64,000 bases of DNA from Paraspadella gotoi (Eukaryota > Chaetognatha): positions 10,708,883-10,772,882 of the forward strand of contig CM119269.1 in NCBI GenBank assembly GCA_051294375.1, written 5' to 3'. The notes beneath the pieces are model-generated. The model did not search any database and had not been told where the DNA came from. It was given only the letters and a program-made list of their open reading frames with translations. How positions within the stretch are numbered: the stretch's first letter is position 1; every line of letters begins with the position of its first letter. The translations under genes and the position numbers were made by a program. This document shows, piece after piece, positions 13,350 through 23,622 of the stretch.

Positions 13350-15110
13350 TCCATCTCTCTTGTGCGACGCTCGGCTCTGGGGAATTTTTCGAAGTCCTAT
13401 TTCTCCGTATGATTGCGCGTGATTTGTGGTTGGAAAAAGAATATTCCATCGAAACTACGAAAAAAAGATCAAAAGCAGAGAAGTTCGATTTACGAAAAGG
13501 AATTGAAAAACATTTTAGAAAGGTCACGTTGTTTATAAAACGAAGAAGAAACGTAAAATTACAAAATTGTTAGTTTGTGTTGCTAGTTTATGTGTACATG
13601 TATTTTTCGTATTTTTTTTTGCTTTGTTAAATTTAGGTTCTACTCCAAATATTTTTACGCTGCCATTGATTTATGCCAGAATTGTTATTATTTACGTCAC
13701 GTTTTTGTCCTTGTAATTGGCTTCCATGTCGTTTTTCATTTTCCCGCCAAATCCTCTTCAATCTTGGTTGTCATCTTCGGCGCGAGCAGTTAGGTATTCT
13801 CCTCTCCCATCGTCCGGTCAACATCCCCAAAAGATTCGGGATTGGCGCAATCAGAGGAGGCGTGGCTCGCCCGGAAGAGACGTCGCGCTCTTCTTGTCAC
13901 ATTTTTCACAGACAAGGGTGCTGGCTGAAACACCGTAGGCATATTTTAAATCTCCGATAGTCATTTCGCTCATACAAAAGGCTTTTCCTATTTGCACTGA
14001 TCTTTTTTTTTTAAATGACCGATTAGATGTTGAACGAAATATAATGAGTAAAATAATAAAACTGGACCTGCTCCAAATTAATGATCACCGACTGCGCGAG
14101 ACTTTTCACGATAGAAAGAAAAAGTCCGACGTCGAGTCGCCACGCTGAGACCTTTAAATCCAGGCGCCACTTTCCGATATTAGGGCCATGAGCTTGGCGC
14201 CTAACACCGTTTGTCAACCGTCTACCAAAAGATACGGCCTGGATTCGGGGCCCCTGAGGAAATTCTGTTGCGAGGCTTGGCGCTACGCGGCGCTGCGCCG
14301 CAACTTTTAACCCGCGTGGCATCCCGGCGAATTTCTCTCGGCCCCGGCGGCGCCAAATCAGTCATAACTGATGAATCTTAGGTCCCGGGGTTTTGGCCCC
14401 GCGGGTCGCGACCTCCGAGCCTCTGGCGCCGGGGATTACAGACCTCGGCGTAGAGGGAGAGAGGGTCCTAGACGGGAGTAAGGTGAGGGGTGGTGAGACA
14501 CCGCGAGATAGCTGGGAGGAGAGAAATGGAAGATGAGGGAGTTCTGGGATTCTGTAGGGCCTGTTGGGTGAGGGGCATAGTCGTTCTGGCTCGGTAGCGA
14601 GGCCCTGTGATAATTTTTGTCATCCACCCTACTAAGCTCTCATAGTGGGGCGGAAGGAAGCGAAACCGGCATAGCAAATAATTTTCGCAGCAATCGAAGC
14701 GTCGAAAAGTTAAGTTGGTTTCGTCGGAGAAAAGGAGTCAGAATGCGACTATAAATATAAAATTATAAAATTAGGCAGAGACGAATTTCTTGAAAAGCGA
14801 TGAGGGAAAGAGTGTGGGAGGAAGAAGGGACAGCAGATGGTTTGCTAATGGGTCTCGGGTAGAAAGGAGAGTGAGGAGGAGGAGAGAAAGTCGAAGGCCA
14901 AAAAGCGGGCGAGAGGAATTAGGCGTGGTGACCACGATGGCGGGAAATGAGGCGAGAATGGGGTCAGGGTCAAAAGGCGAGAAAAATCGTTCGCCCCAGA
15001 AAATTCCCGAGAAAATTGTCAAGATTTACCATTTTTCCTCCCGGCGTTTTTTTTTGGTGGGGAGGAAGGCCGAGGGGAAAATAGGTAGTTGGAGGGATAG
15101 GGAAGTCGAA
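13350..15110. other. No gene recognised; GC-rich island 14140-14480
   Basis: Mostly AT-rich, with a GC-rich island holding GGCGCC words and the near-palindromic GGTCCCGGGGTTTTGGCCCC. Several frames are open in the island with no start or splice support. A promoter or old repeat is possible. Confidence 0.4.
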
Positions 15111-15116
15111 ATTGGG

Positions 15117-15280
15117 GAAGGAATAGGGACGAATAGGGAAGGAATAGGGGAAGAATAGGGGAGGAATAGGGAAGGAATATGGGAGTCGGAATAGGGAAAG
15201 AAAAGGGGAGGAATAGGGAAGGAAAAGGGGAGTCGGAATAGGGGAAGAATAGGGGAGGAATAGGGAAGGAATAAGGGAGG
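15117..15280 (+). repeat. G-rich minisatellite, about 11-12 bp unit (GGAATAGGGGAA)
   Basis: About 14 degenerate units of GGAATAGGG(G)A, with two longer units carrying GAGTCGGAATAGGG. The plus strand is almost all purine apart from the T of AATAGG, with many GGG/GGGG runs, so G-quadruplex or triplex folding is possible. Confidence 0.85.
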
Positions 15281-15490
15281 ATATTTGAGGAAGGAAATAT
15301 AGGAGGGACAATTAAATAGGTAGCTCTGTAATTCAAATTTAAACTCATAAATCATCAAAACTTAATACTCGATTAAAAGAATACCAAAGGATTACTAAAA
15401 AGCATTTAAGTAAGTAGACAGAGATTTCAATATGAAACCAAGGTGGATTTTAGTCTCAGAAATGCACAAGCAAAGACGGTGTGAGAATTT

Positions 15491-15850
15491 GTGGCAGATG
15501 GATTCAATACAGACAGAAACGGTCAGTATTTACAGAGTTCAATCGGATCATCGACTCGGGCTCGTTTTCCCGATGGCATGAAGCCCCTCTTCTCATTGGT
15601 CCATTCCGATGATGATTCGTCCAATCAGAGAGCCCTCGGTAAATTTCATCCGAGTCGCAAATCCGATTCCATTCTTGGTTCTGATTCCATCTGCGATGAA
15701 AGTATGGCAAAGAAAAAAAAAGAAACGAGTCAAGGTCATGCCCGTTCTCACAATTCGAGTCCATACGTAAAATCGGAAGAAATTGGATTAATTGTGCAAA
15801 ATAATAAGCTATACATCCTCTTTTCTAAAAAAGAAATAATAATCTTATGA
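15491..15850 (+). CDS. Open frame of 119 codons, uncertain
   Basis: The frame includes MKPLFSLVHSDDDSSNQRAL before a possible donor CTCG|GTAAAT, then a Ser/Lys-rich part (DESMAKKKKETSQGHARSHN). There is no ATG at its start. CCAAT-type words (cattggtcc, ccaatcag) lie within it, so the segment may instead be a promoter. The minus strand is open for 86 codons too. Confidence 0.18.
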   Translation: MADGFNTDRNGQYLQSSIGSSTRARFPDGMKPLFSLVHSDDDSSNQRALGKFHPSRKSDSILGSDSICDESMAKKKKETSQGHARSHNSSPYVKSEEIGLIVQNNKLYILFSKKEIIIL

Positions 15851-16118
15851 TTTTTATTGAAAATTGTTCTTCTTAGTTTGTACAATTGAACCATGAACAT
15901 ACATATGAAGAGCAAGTTTTTGGTCTGAGCTGTCTCGTTATTATTTGTAACCTCGCTAATTACATTCGTGAGACCAAGTGATTTAATTTTGTGCAGCTAA
16001 TCTTATACGCAAGCAAGTCGTATTATTGGGCTGGTGTTTTTCTTTTGGCATCCGTTCTAGAGGGGGAGGTCTCTTAACTGATTGGTTGCCCCTTTGGCTG
16101 GAGAAAGGTGAAGACACT

Positions 16119-16121
16119 GAC

Positions 16122-16172
<51 letters not shown>

Positions 16173-16210
16173 AGAGAGAGAAGAGAGAGAGAAGAGAGAG
16201 AGAGAGAGGA
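16119..16210. repeat. (GA)n microsatellite with GAAGA breaks
   Basis: About 90 bp of GA with regular AGAAGAGAG interruptions. Confidence 0.95.
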
Positions 16211-16254
16211 AATCAAATGAAGTTGAGCGGTTGTTTCTTCCTGTTTAACTATTT

Positions 16255-16680
16255 GCGACAACGACAACGACGACGACAACGACGACGAGATAAAAAGGAA
16301 AGGAAGAGCCCCGTTTTTTCCACAGAGAACGACCAGTTCTCAACGTTATACGGAGAGACAGACCGGCGGAGAGACGCGCGGACAGAAAGAGAAAGAACGT
16401 TCGGACGTTTGCACGAGCAGCGACGGTGACCGCGACCGAGTTAATGTCTTTTCTTATCTCCTCTCTTCCATTTTTCGTCTTTTGTTGAGGAAAAAGATGA
16501 TTTGCATGCGAAGGAAGGACGATGATGATGACGATGATCACGAAGAAGACGACGATGATGATAAGCCTCGATTCGACTGTCAATGTCGTAATCAATGCGA
16601 ACGACGACGACGATGACAACGACGGACGACGACAGTCACGACGACGATCACGACGACGACAACCGACGACAATTCTAACG
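16255..16680 (+). repeat. Diffuse ACG/GAC triplet region
   Basis: Scattered ACGACG and GATGATG blocks mixed with unique DNA (16258-16288, 16522-16565, 16599-16672). The frames it opens are Arg/Asp/Thr low complexity. No splice-supported exon was found. Confidence 0.7.
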
Positions 16681-16812
16681 GAGAGAAGAAAAAAAAAATC
16701 GAATCCCTTGGATTTTTAACTCTTATTTGCATAATTAATCCCAAAGATCTTTTGAAATTTTTTCCCCCGCCTCAGAAACGGCCTGGTGTAAATCAAGATT
16801 TCTCTCGCCTTT

Positions 16813-16832
16813 TCTCTCTCTCTCTCTTTCTC

Positions 16833-16922
<90 letters not shown>
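16813..16922. repeat. (CT)n microsatellite
   Basis: About 110 bp of CT with two short breaks. Pyrimidine-rich DNA continues to about 17340. Confidence 0.95.
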
Positions 16923-16924
<2 letters not shown>

Positions 16925-17341
16925 GTTCTCCCGCCTCGAAATCGATCTGGCATAAATCCAGATTTTTCACGCCTTCTTCATTTTTCTTTCTTTCTTTGTC
17001 AACCCCTGCGATATGATCACTCCCGTCTCCCACTCCCTCAATTTTTCACTTCACCTCCGCCACTCCCTCATCCCTGTCCATTATTTTCACACTCGCTTCC
17101 ACTCCTACTCTTTTTTTCTATTCTGTCTATTTCCTGTCCCTCACGGTTTTGCTTAGAATTCCGTTGTCTTTCACTCTTTCTCTCTCTTATTTTCATTTTC
17201 CATCACATTTCTGTTTATCGCTTTTAATCACTACCGCCATCTCTTTCACGTCATCTCACTGTTTCTTTCGCCAATTTTTCCACAACGCTCTCTCACTCTC
17301 AGCTAATCTCACGCCTCGTTTCTTCTCTCGACATCCTTATA

Positions 17342-17368
17342 ATTTTTATATTGGTTGTACCAATTTCA
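17342..17368 (+). repeat. Interspersed repeat family R2, tail fragment
   Basis: Only the terminal TTTTTATATTGGTTGTACCA plus AATTTCA is present, about 90 bp before copy A. Confidence 0.6.
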
Positions 17369-17458
17369 AAAAATTCAGCTCCTTGTATTTTGATACAATA
17401 TAATATTTCCCGATCTAATACTTAAAACATTATTTGAAACAATATCCCATTTAATTAA

Positions 17459-17703
17459 TAGGGATGCCAGGTACTCTGGGAGTGAATAAACGAGACTGAG
17501 AGAGAGTCTTGATTAAAAGCTTGCAGGGACCTGCTATATCATTATCTTGTAAGAGTGATAGAGGCCTTAAACCACAAAAGCCTATCCAAAGTCAGGGGTG
17601 TGGGGGGCGTGGCAACAGAGTGGCACGGTCCTAAGGGGCAAGATGGCTCATCTATTAAATGAATGGATACTTTTTATATTGGTTGTACCGTTTTCATATA
17701 TAT
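17459..17703 (+). repeat. Interspersed repeat family R2, copy A
   Basis: Same consensus as copy B, with an extra block of about 38 bp (TGTGGGGGGCGTGGCAACAG and following) between CAAAGTCAGGGG and CAAGATGG. A tail fragment of the family lies 90 bp upstream. Confidence 0.75.
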
Positions 17704-18946
17704 TCTACCCTAATTTTCATCCACTCTCTTATATGGATATGATTCAATTCAACTCCCGATATATTCTCTCGTTTTTTAAAGTACCATCTTCACTGCGCCA
17801 ATACCATTTACTCATCTCACGCAAATTCTTCACTTCATTCCTTCATCACTCCATCTCTTCATCTTCTCCGATCTTAAAAAAAAAGAAAAGGCCGAATCTA
17901 TCCGACGTCTAACCGATATATCTCGTCGAAAAACAGACGCTAAGGAGATCGAAAAGGGGAAAAAAAACGAGGAAATTCCCTTCTCGAGCAGATGCCGGGA
18001 GATGCGAGGGGATGCCGTTCGGCTGGAGCGGACGCCAGATGCCACTCGGATCCGGGAGATGGTGTCTGATCTCTGGCCAGATGCTCCGCCTCTTTTGATT
18101 ATTGACTCTGGTCGAAAAACGTGACCGACTTCACCGCCTCTACCCACCTCCATCCATCCATCTCCACCTCCATCTTTCTCCCTCATTTCCACCCCATTTT
18201 CATCCTTGATTCTCACTATACGATTGGATCGCTAATCCTTTCCTCTGATGACTACAACATTTTTCCCTTTTTTTCCATTTTTCTTTTCCTTCCCTTTTTT
18301 TTTATACCTCCATCGGCTCTTTTTTTCTTTTCACTCTTTATTTTTTTTTCTCCCTCGTTTTTATAATATTTTTAAAACATTTTTTCCCTCTATTAAACGA
18401 GGACATTTATCTCTCTCTCTGTCTTTCTGTCTTGTGGCCATAGGTTTTTTTTCATTACTTGGATCATTTTCTTTTTTTTTTTTTGTCCGTTTGTCTCTTT
18501 TCTCCTTAATTTTGCATCGGAGGCTTCCTTAATAATGGATTTTTTTCCCTTCTCGAAATAGCCGCTCAAAGGGAACCAACTGAATATTGAACAGACTCCC
18601 AGAATCCATGAGTCTGAAACTCTATTTAATCCATGTTTCTTTCTTTTTTCGCGAGGGATTTTATTTGAAAAAAAAAATTATAGAAAAACCTAGAGATGAG
18701 CACTTGTGTGATAAATAGGCGTCATTTCTACTAAATGTTAAGTCATAAATCTAAGAACTATGAAAATACTGAAGATTTAAAGAATATATATCTATCCTCC
18801 AGAAGAAAAAAATTTTCCCTTTCCTCCTTTCCATTCGTCGCTTTTCCGTGGCTGTCATAAATCAGCCCCAATTTTCGGGCGGAGTTTTTCTTCGGGGTCC
18901 GAATGACCTCGACGATTATGCAAACGTCCGAGACGCAGAGAAGAGA

Positions 18947-18967
18947 ACGAGGAAATCGTTTCCTCGT
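18947..18967. promoter_or_regulatory. Perfect inverted repeat upstream of the globin start
   Basis: Nine-base arms ACGAGGAAA and TTTCCTCGT flank a TCG centre, about 200 bp before the globin ATG. An octamer-like ATGCAAAC lies at 18918-18925. A binding site for a dimeric factor is possible. No clear TATA box was seen between here and the start codon. Confidence 0.35.
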
Positions 18968-19163
18968 CGCGGACTCTTTCGACCGAAAAGAGTTGCGATA
19001 ATTAGCGAGGAAGACGATTAACTTATTAAGAGTTACGTTTACTAAAACTGAAATCGACTTTGAAGAGAGGCCTAAAAATGGCGGATACCAACGCGCAATA
19101 AAAATTAGCGATGAAACGAAGAAGATTCTTCTCGTAGGAAATCGAATCGTCCCCGGCGCCAGG

Positions 19164-20969
19164 ATGGGGGACTGCACGTCCAAGCCGACGATCCTCGGTC
19201 AGCGGAAATGAGGAAATTAAATGACGGACTGATCGACACTGGACGTACATTCCGTACTGGACGTACTGGACGTACATTCCTACGGCTTGACAAAAACACA
19301 GAGCATATTGATCCATAGTGATGTCCCAACGCGTAAAGTGTATTATTTATTAATATCTTTAATTCATTTATATTTTACAACCTTTAAATATTTCGCAATA
19401 TTTCTTTTCTTTTCCTTCCTCAATGTCTCTTTCCTTTCTCCTTTTTTCCTTCTTTCTCCTTCCTCCACTCGCGGACGCAGACCCGAACGCGCCGATGACG
19501 CCCGAAGAGGCGAAGATGGTCGTCGACGCGTGGTGGGAGTTTCGCGAGATCGAAGACTCTGGTCTCATCGTCTTCCGACGATTCTTCGAGGTCATGATCG
19601 AGATTGCCAGGATTTTCGGAATCCGCCTAATTAGAATTCGCCTCTTCGAATCCGCGATACATAGTAGAGATTCGACAATACGAGCAATTGTTAGTCTTCG
19701 ATGAATGTCCCTACAATCATTCGTATAAAAATTGTTTAAGAGCACTGATAACGTCGTTTTAAGTTGTCGGGCTATGGTAACATTGGGGCATTTTACTGTT
19801 GGGTTTTGGGACTTCCGACCCTTAGTGACGCCTCCTGTCACTGACGCGGTTACCCTAGAACGGAGGGAAGTCGTTAGGACTGTGGAGTGTTGATGAAACT
19901 CTTGGGAGGGTGCGTTCCGCCTCTTAGCCAATATATGAATATACCGCCAAAGGTCCGTCATTTTTTCGTCGTAACTAGTTGCGTCCGCACAATTATAAAT
20001 ACAGAAAATACACGTTTAAAAATGTAAAATTTAAATGTTATTGATTATTCCAAAAAATCTTTTTTTTTGTACAACCGAAAAATCGAAGGAAACCACACCG
20101 ACTCAGACCCTCCCTCGTTTTCTCTACAGACTAACCCAGAGGAACAGCAAAAGTTCTCCTTCGCGCAGGAGAAGGAAGTTGACGAAGTGATGGAGTCCGA
20201 TCAAATGTGGATCCACATGACTGGTTTCCTCTACGCGATCGACATCCTCATCGTCGATCTGTCGAAGGAAGACTACATCAGACTGTGCGCCGACTCCGAC
20301 ACTCTCGGCTACGAGCATTTCAAGCACGGAGTCGTTTTGGAGGTGTTCAACGTTCTCTCTCCGTTCACGTCTCTCTCTCTTTCTCTCGCTCTCTCTAGCG
20401 TTGTCTCTCTCTTTCTTTCTCTCTCTCTCTGTCCCACCCTCTCTTTCTGCGTAATAATATTACTAATATATCTCATATTATGTTTATCTCTTAAATTGGC
20501 TTAAATTGGTTTTCTCTCTGCCTCTAGGACATGAAGTTCATGGCGGCGGCTATTGCGCGCGCGTTGCAAGAGTCGGTGGAGTGGGCACGGACTCCGGAGG
20601 CGAAGGCGGCTTGGGTCAAGTTCTCCGATCTCGTGGTCACTGCATTTGGGACAGGGCTGGCCAGGGCCGCGGCGGAGGTTCCACAGGAGGAGGAACCCGG
20701 GTAAAGATTGGAAATCTTTTGTTTATATATAAGTTATTAGTTAATAACTTCTGAAATTGTCGAATGTTACAGAAAACAGATTTTCTTATTTAAGCTACTT
20801 TAATTTTTTTATTCTCGGTGAATAAACTTTGATGATATTTTTTTCTCAAATCGTAACATTAAATTTTCATCTTTATTTTTATTACAGAGACATCGCACCG
20901 GATGCACAGCCGGAACCTCCGCCCCCACCGCCTCCTCCTCCTCCTCCCCCTCCGCCCGCAAAAAAATAG
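19164..20969 (+). CDS. Globin, globin X-like, predicted N-acylated, with polyproline tail (5 exons)
   Basis: Coding exons read as 19164-19197, 19481-19590, 20130-20342, 20528-20700 and 20888-20969, all GT-AG, with intron phases 1, 0, 0 and 2 that join without a break into about 203 residues. The globin core matches the fold: TPEEAKMVVDAW (helix A, Trp29), FRRFFETNPEEQQKF (helices B/C, C2 Pro51, CD1 Phe57), distal His77 in WIHMTG, proximal His111 in LGYEHF, then ARTPEAKAAW (helices G/H). The start ATG has A at -3 and G at +4 and gives MGDCTSKP: Gly2 and Ser6 fit the N-myristoylation consensus and Cys4 is a palmitoylation candidate. Such N-acylation is known for vertebrate globin X and for a membrane-bound crab gill haemoglobin, so a membrane redox or signalling role is inferred. 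The last exon adds PDAQPE, 14 prolines and AKK. The globin call is very firm; exon 1 and the globin X placement are less so. Confidence 0.9.
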
Positions 20970-21018
20970 TCAAAAAGTAGACGAACTATTTTGCATTTCT
21001 ATTTCTATCCGAAAATTG

Positions 21019-21024
21019 ATTAAA
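21019..21024 (+). promoter_or_regulatory. Candidate poly(A) signal ATTAAA of the globin gene
   Basis: The common variant hexamer ATTAAA lies 50 bp after the globin stop codon. No AATAAA was seen nearer the stop, so this is the best 3'-end signal for that gene. Confidence 0.4.
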
Positions 21025-21241
21025 TTATTAGTCATTAGATGTTCTCGCGATTGTATTTAAGAATTATTAATGAAAAAAAATATACGTTTTGACTTGGATT
21101 AATAGATTTTGAATTCTCGATTCTCTCAATAACCAATTTCTTTCCAATCGAGCTCTTTCGCGCGAAGGGACGCGATGAGCCGACGGACCAGCCAAGTGGC
21201 GGCGGATCAGCGCCTGTCAGATTCCAACGGTCGACGATGAC

Positions 21242-21262
21242 GCCTGACAGAATCTGTCAGGC
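21242..21262. repeat. Perfect 9-bp inverted repeat (GCCTGACAG / CTGTCAGGC)
   Basis: Two perfect 9-base arms separated by AAT, about 270 bp beyond the globin stop. A related CCTGTCAG lies just upstream near 21213. It would form a tight hairpin or bind a dimer. The function is unknown. Confidence 0.6.
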
Positions 21263-22071
21263 TTCCACCACGACGTTCGGGCGTCTGTCGGGCGGAAGAT
21301 AGCGCCGTCGGCCGCCCGACCGACCGACAGATTATTTTAAATCCGTTCTGATCGAGAGGAAAAAACCGGGAGGCAGTGCCGAGTGCGGTTAAAGAGAAAC
21401 GGTGGGTGGATGATAACTGGTGAGTGGGATGAGGGATGATTTGAAACATATTCAAGAAAGTGAAAAGAGTTGAGAGAGAGAGTTGAACCTGAAAGAAAAC
21501 TAGATCAAGTAAACAAATTGTAAGATGTATGCCCTTCGAACAAAAGAAAAAAAAACTGTGAACGAGAAATTTGACTTGTTTGGTTGAGTTGTGATGCTGA
21601 ATTACTGATAGAACTCTCGCGAAGTCGAATTTAAGCCGGAAGTCGTTCGAGTTATCCACAGCGAGAAAGAGCGAGAAAGAACGAGAGGACTCGGTTTTAA
21701 CGGTGACCTGGAAAGGCAGAAGAAATGTCCTCCACAGAAGCAATTCTTATGGGACGCGTCGTCAAAGCCCGTTCACGACAACAACGGAATCGACGAAGTG
21801 GCGACAGTCTCCCTGGACCTCCAAAGTTGAGCGTGAACTGATTGGTTAGAATTAGTAATCGAATTACGAATCATCAACGCTGATTGGCGAAGAATCGAAA
21901 GAGCAGGAGTTTTAAATAGAATCTTGGACGGTCTAAAACTCGGGCTTCGTTCCTCACGTCGACAGCTCCAATTCAATTCGTTCAATGCCAAATTATTCTC
22001 CTCTCAATTTTTTCCTTCATTAAAAGTCGAATTTTTTTAATCAGCGTTCGTGTCGACGCCAGCCGAAGAAT

Positions 22072-22075
<4 letters not shown>

Positions 22076-22147
<72 letters not shown>

Positions 22148-22290
22148 AGAGACCGGCGCGACGTGTGTAAAATGCAAAATTCATGAGAAAAATAAAAGAT
22201 TCTTTTATATAAGTTTTCTTCCTTTTTGGTTTTCGCTTCATTTCTTCCAATTCTTCACGTTTGTCTAGGTGAAAGAATGAGTAGAGAGAG

Positions 22291-22375
<85 letters not shown>

Positions 22376-22387
22376 TCGAGAGAGAGC
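22076..22387. repeat. Two long (GA)n microsatellites
   Basis: GA runs at 22076-22144 and 22274-22387, separated by about 130 bp of AT-rich DNA. Confidence 0.95.
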
Positions 22388-22670
22388 ATGACGCGACGAC
22401 AAAGATTTATTGATTAGCTGCGTTCTGCTACTTACCTTGATTCCAAAGGTGAGCATAGAAAAAGAGCATGGAATAGAAAAATAAATATTAATCTGATGTT
22501 AAGTGTGAAGGGTTAACGTGTTCGTGTTAAGTTTAAAAAAGTAGTTTTTATTGTTTTCTGTTTGGGTTTTTTTCAGTATTCTGCATGAAATAAAACTTGA
22601 CAGCTATTGAAATGAGCAAAAAAAGAGACAAAAAAGTGAAGACAGAGAGCGAGAGAGAAAGAAAGAAAAA

Positions 22671-22676
<6 letters not shown>

Positions 22677-22706
<30 letters not shown>

Positions 22707-22815
22707 AAGAAAGGAAGGAAGGAAAGAGAAGAAAAGAGAAGAGAAGAGAAGAGAAGAGAAGAGAAGAGAAGAGAAGAGAAGAGAAGAGAAGAGAAGAGAA
22801 GAGAAGAGAAGAGAA
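22677..22815 (+). repeat. (AAAG)n followed by (GAGAA)n microsatellite
   Basis: About 50 bp of GAAA repeats grade into about 15 copies of the pentamer AGAGA/GAGAA at 22735-22814. Lys/Glu/Arg and Ser/Leu/Phe frames over it are artefacts of the repeat. Confidence 0.9.
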
Positions 22816-23339
22816 AAAGAAAAAGAGAGCGAGCCCTTCCTAATGCCTGCCCTTCCCGATTTGCTCTGGAGATTTTGATTGAACGAAACAAGAGTCAAAG
22901 ACAAATTATGGTCTGAGGCGGCGGAAGAGGAGAGCCGAGGAGTCAGCTGGGGTAAGTGAGACCGGTTAGAATGGGGGTAAGGTTAAAGGAGTTGTTGATC
23001 GTCGCTGTGGGCGGGGGGGGGGCGGGGAGGCGACGGAGACGTGTTCAGGCGGAAGAAAATCTTATCTGACGTCAACGTTGATGGGATTAAGTGGACTGAG
23101 ACGCTGGGGCGAAGTGGTTGAGGGATGTGATGGTTGAGGGTGTTGCGAGTGGTCACGGATGGATGAGTAAAGGTAAAGATGCCGCTCACAAGTAAAAAAC
23201 CGGAGATGGCGCTGGTGGTTGTGATAGATAAAAAACCAAAAAGCCGGACGTACCTCCGTTTGTTCTTCCTACTTATCGTCAAGGCAAAGATTTTTTTTTC
23301 CTCCTTTCTCTCTTTTGACTACTTAACCGATCCGTTAAG

Positions 23340-23622
23340 AAACGAAGCGGAAAATCGGCGCCTGAGCCGATTGGCGACGTCGGTTCCCGCCACCTGGCGA
23401 CGCCAACGCCACCTGCCCCGTTTCCTAGACGCCGACCGCGGAGCCGTTTCCGCCATCGACGTCATTAGCACTCGCGCCACTTTCGGTTTCGCATCCCTAC
23501 CGTTTGCGCCATTAAAGTCAGCGGCAGCGTCTCCGCTAGATGGCGCCTTCGGTTACAACGACGAACCTCGCCCCGCCTACCTCCCCCCCTATTTTTCTCC
23601 TCTTCTCTCCATCCTCTCGTAA
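23340..23622 (+). other. CpG-rich patch with an open frame and a CTCF-like site
   Basis: Stop-free plus frame (PATWRRQRHLPRFLDADRGA, then VSAIDVISTRATFGFASLPF) in GC-rich DNA ending in a C-rich tract. There is no start or convincing splice signal. The CCGCTAGATGGCGC word inside it and the CpG density make a regulatory region at least as likely as an exon. Confidence 0.25.
23533..23546 (+). promoter_or_regulatory. CTCF-like motif CCGCTAGATGGCGC
   Basis: Matches 13 of 14 positions of the animal CTCF core CCASYAGRKGGCRS (the mismatch is G for A at the third base). A possible insulator site in a CpG-rich patch. Confidence 0.4.

Noticed and set aside
14023-14322. Minus frame of 99 codons in the GC-rich island
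   Set aside because: GC-rich island with few stops in any frame. No start context, splice sites or recognisable domain.
14405-14450. Possible retroelement primer-binding-like TGGCGCCGGGGATTACAG
   Set aside because: It starts like some tRNA primer sites, but no LTRs, polypurine tract or pol-like frame was seen nearby.
19423-19494. Alternative globin start at 19423 giving a signal-peptide-like MSLSFLLFSFFLLPPL
   Set aside because: The segment is a polypyrimidine tract ending in gcag with codons unlike the globin exons. The upstream exon 19164-19197 joins in the correct phase and gives a classic acylation N-terminus. It remains a fallback if cDNA disagrees.
19591-19704. Read-through of globin exon 2 beyond FFE (VMIEIARIFGIRLIRI)
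   Set aside because: Joining FFE directly to TNPEEQQKF restores normal B/C-helix length and the C2 proline, while the read-through inserts about 33 foreign residues.
22548-22904. Leu/Phe/Ser and Lys/Glu/Arg frames near 22.6-22.9 kb and similar ones elsewhere
   Set aside because: Typical translations of CT, GA, CTTT or GAGAA repeats (also at 12.8, 34.3, 45.3, 54.3 and 60 kb), not genes.
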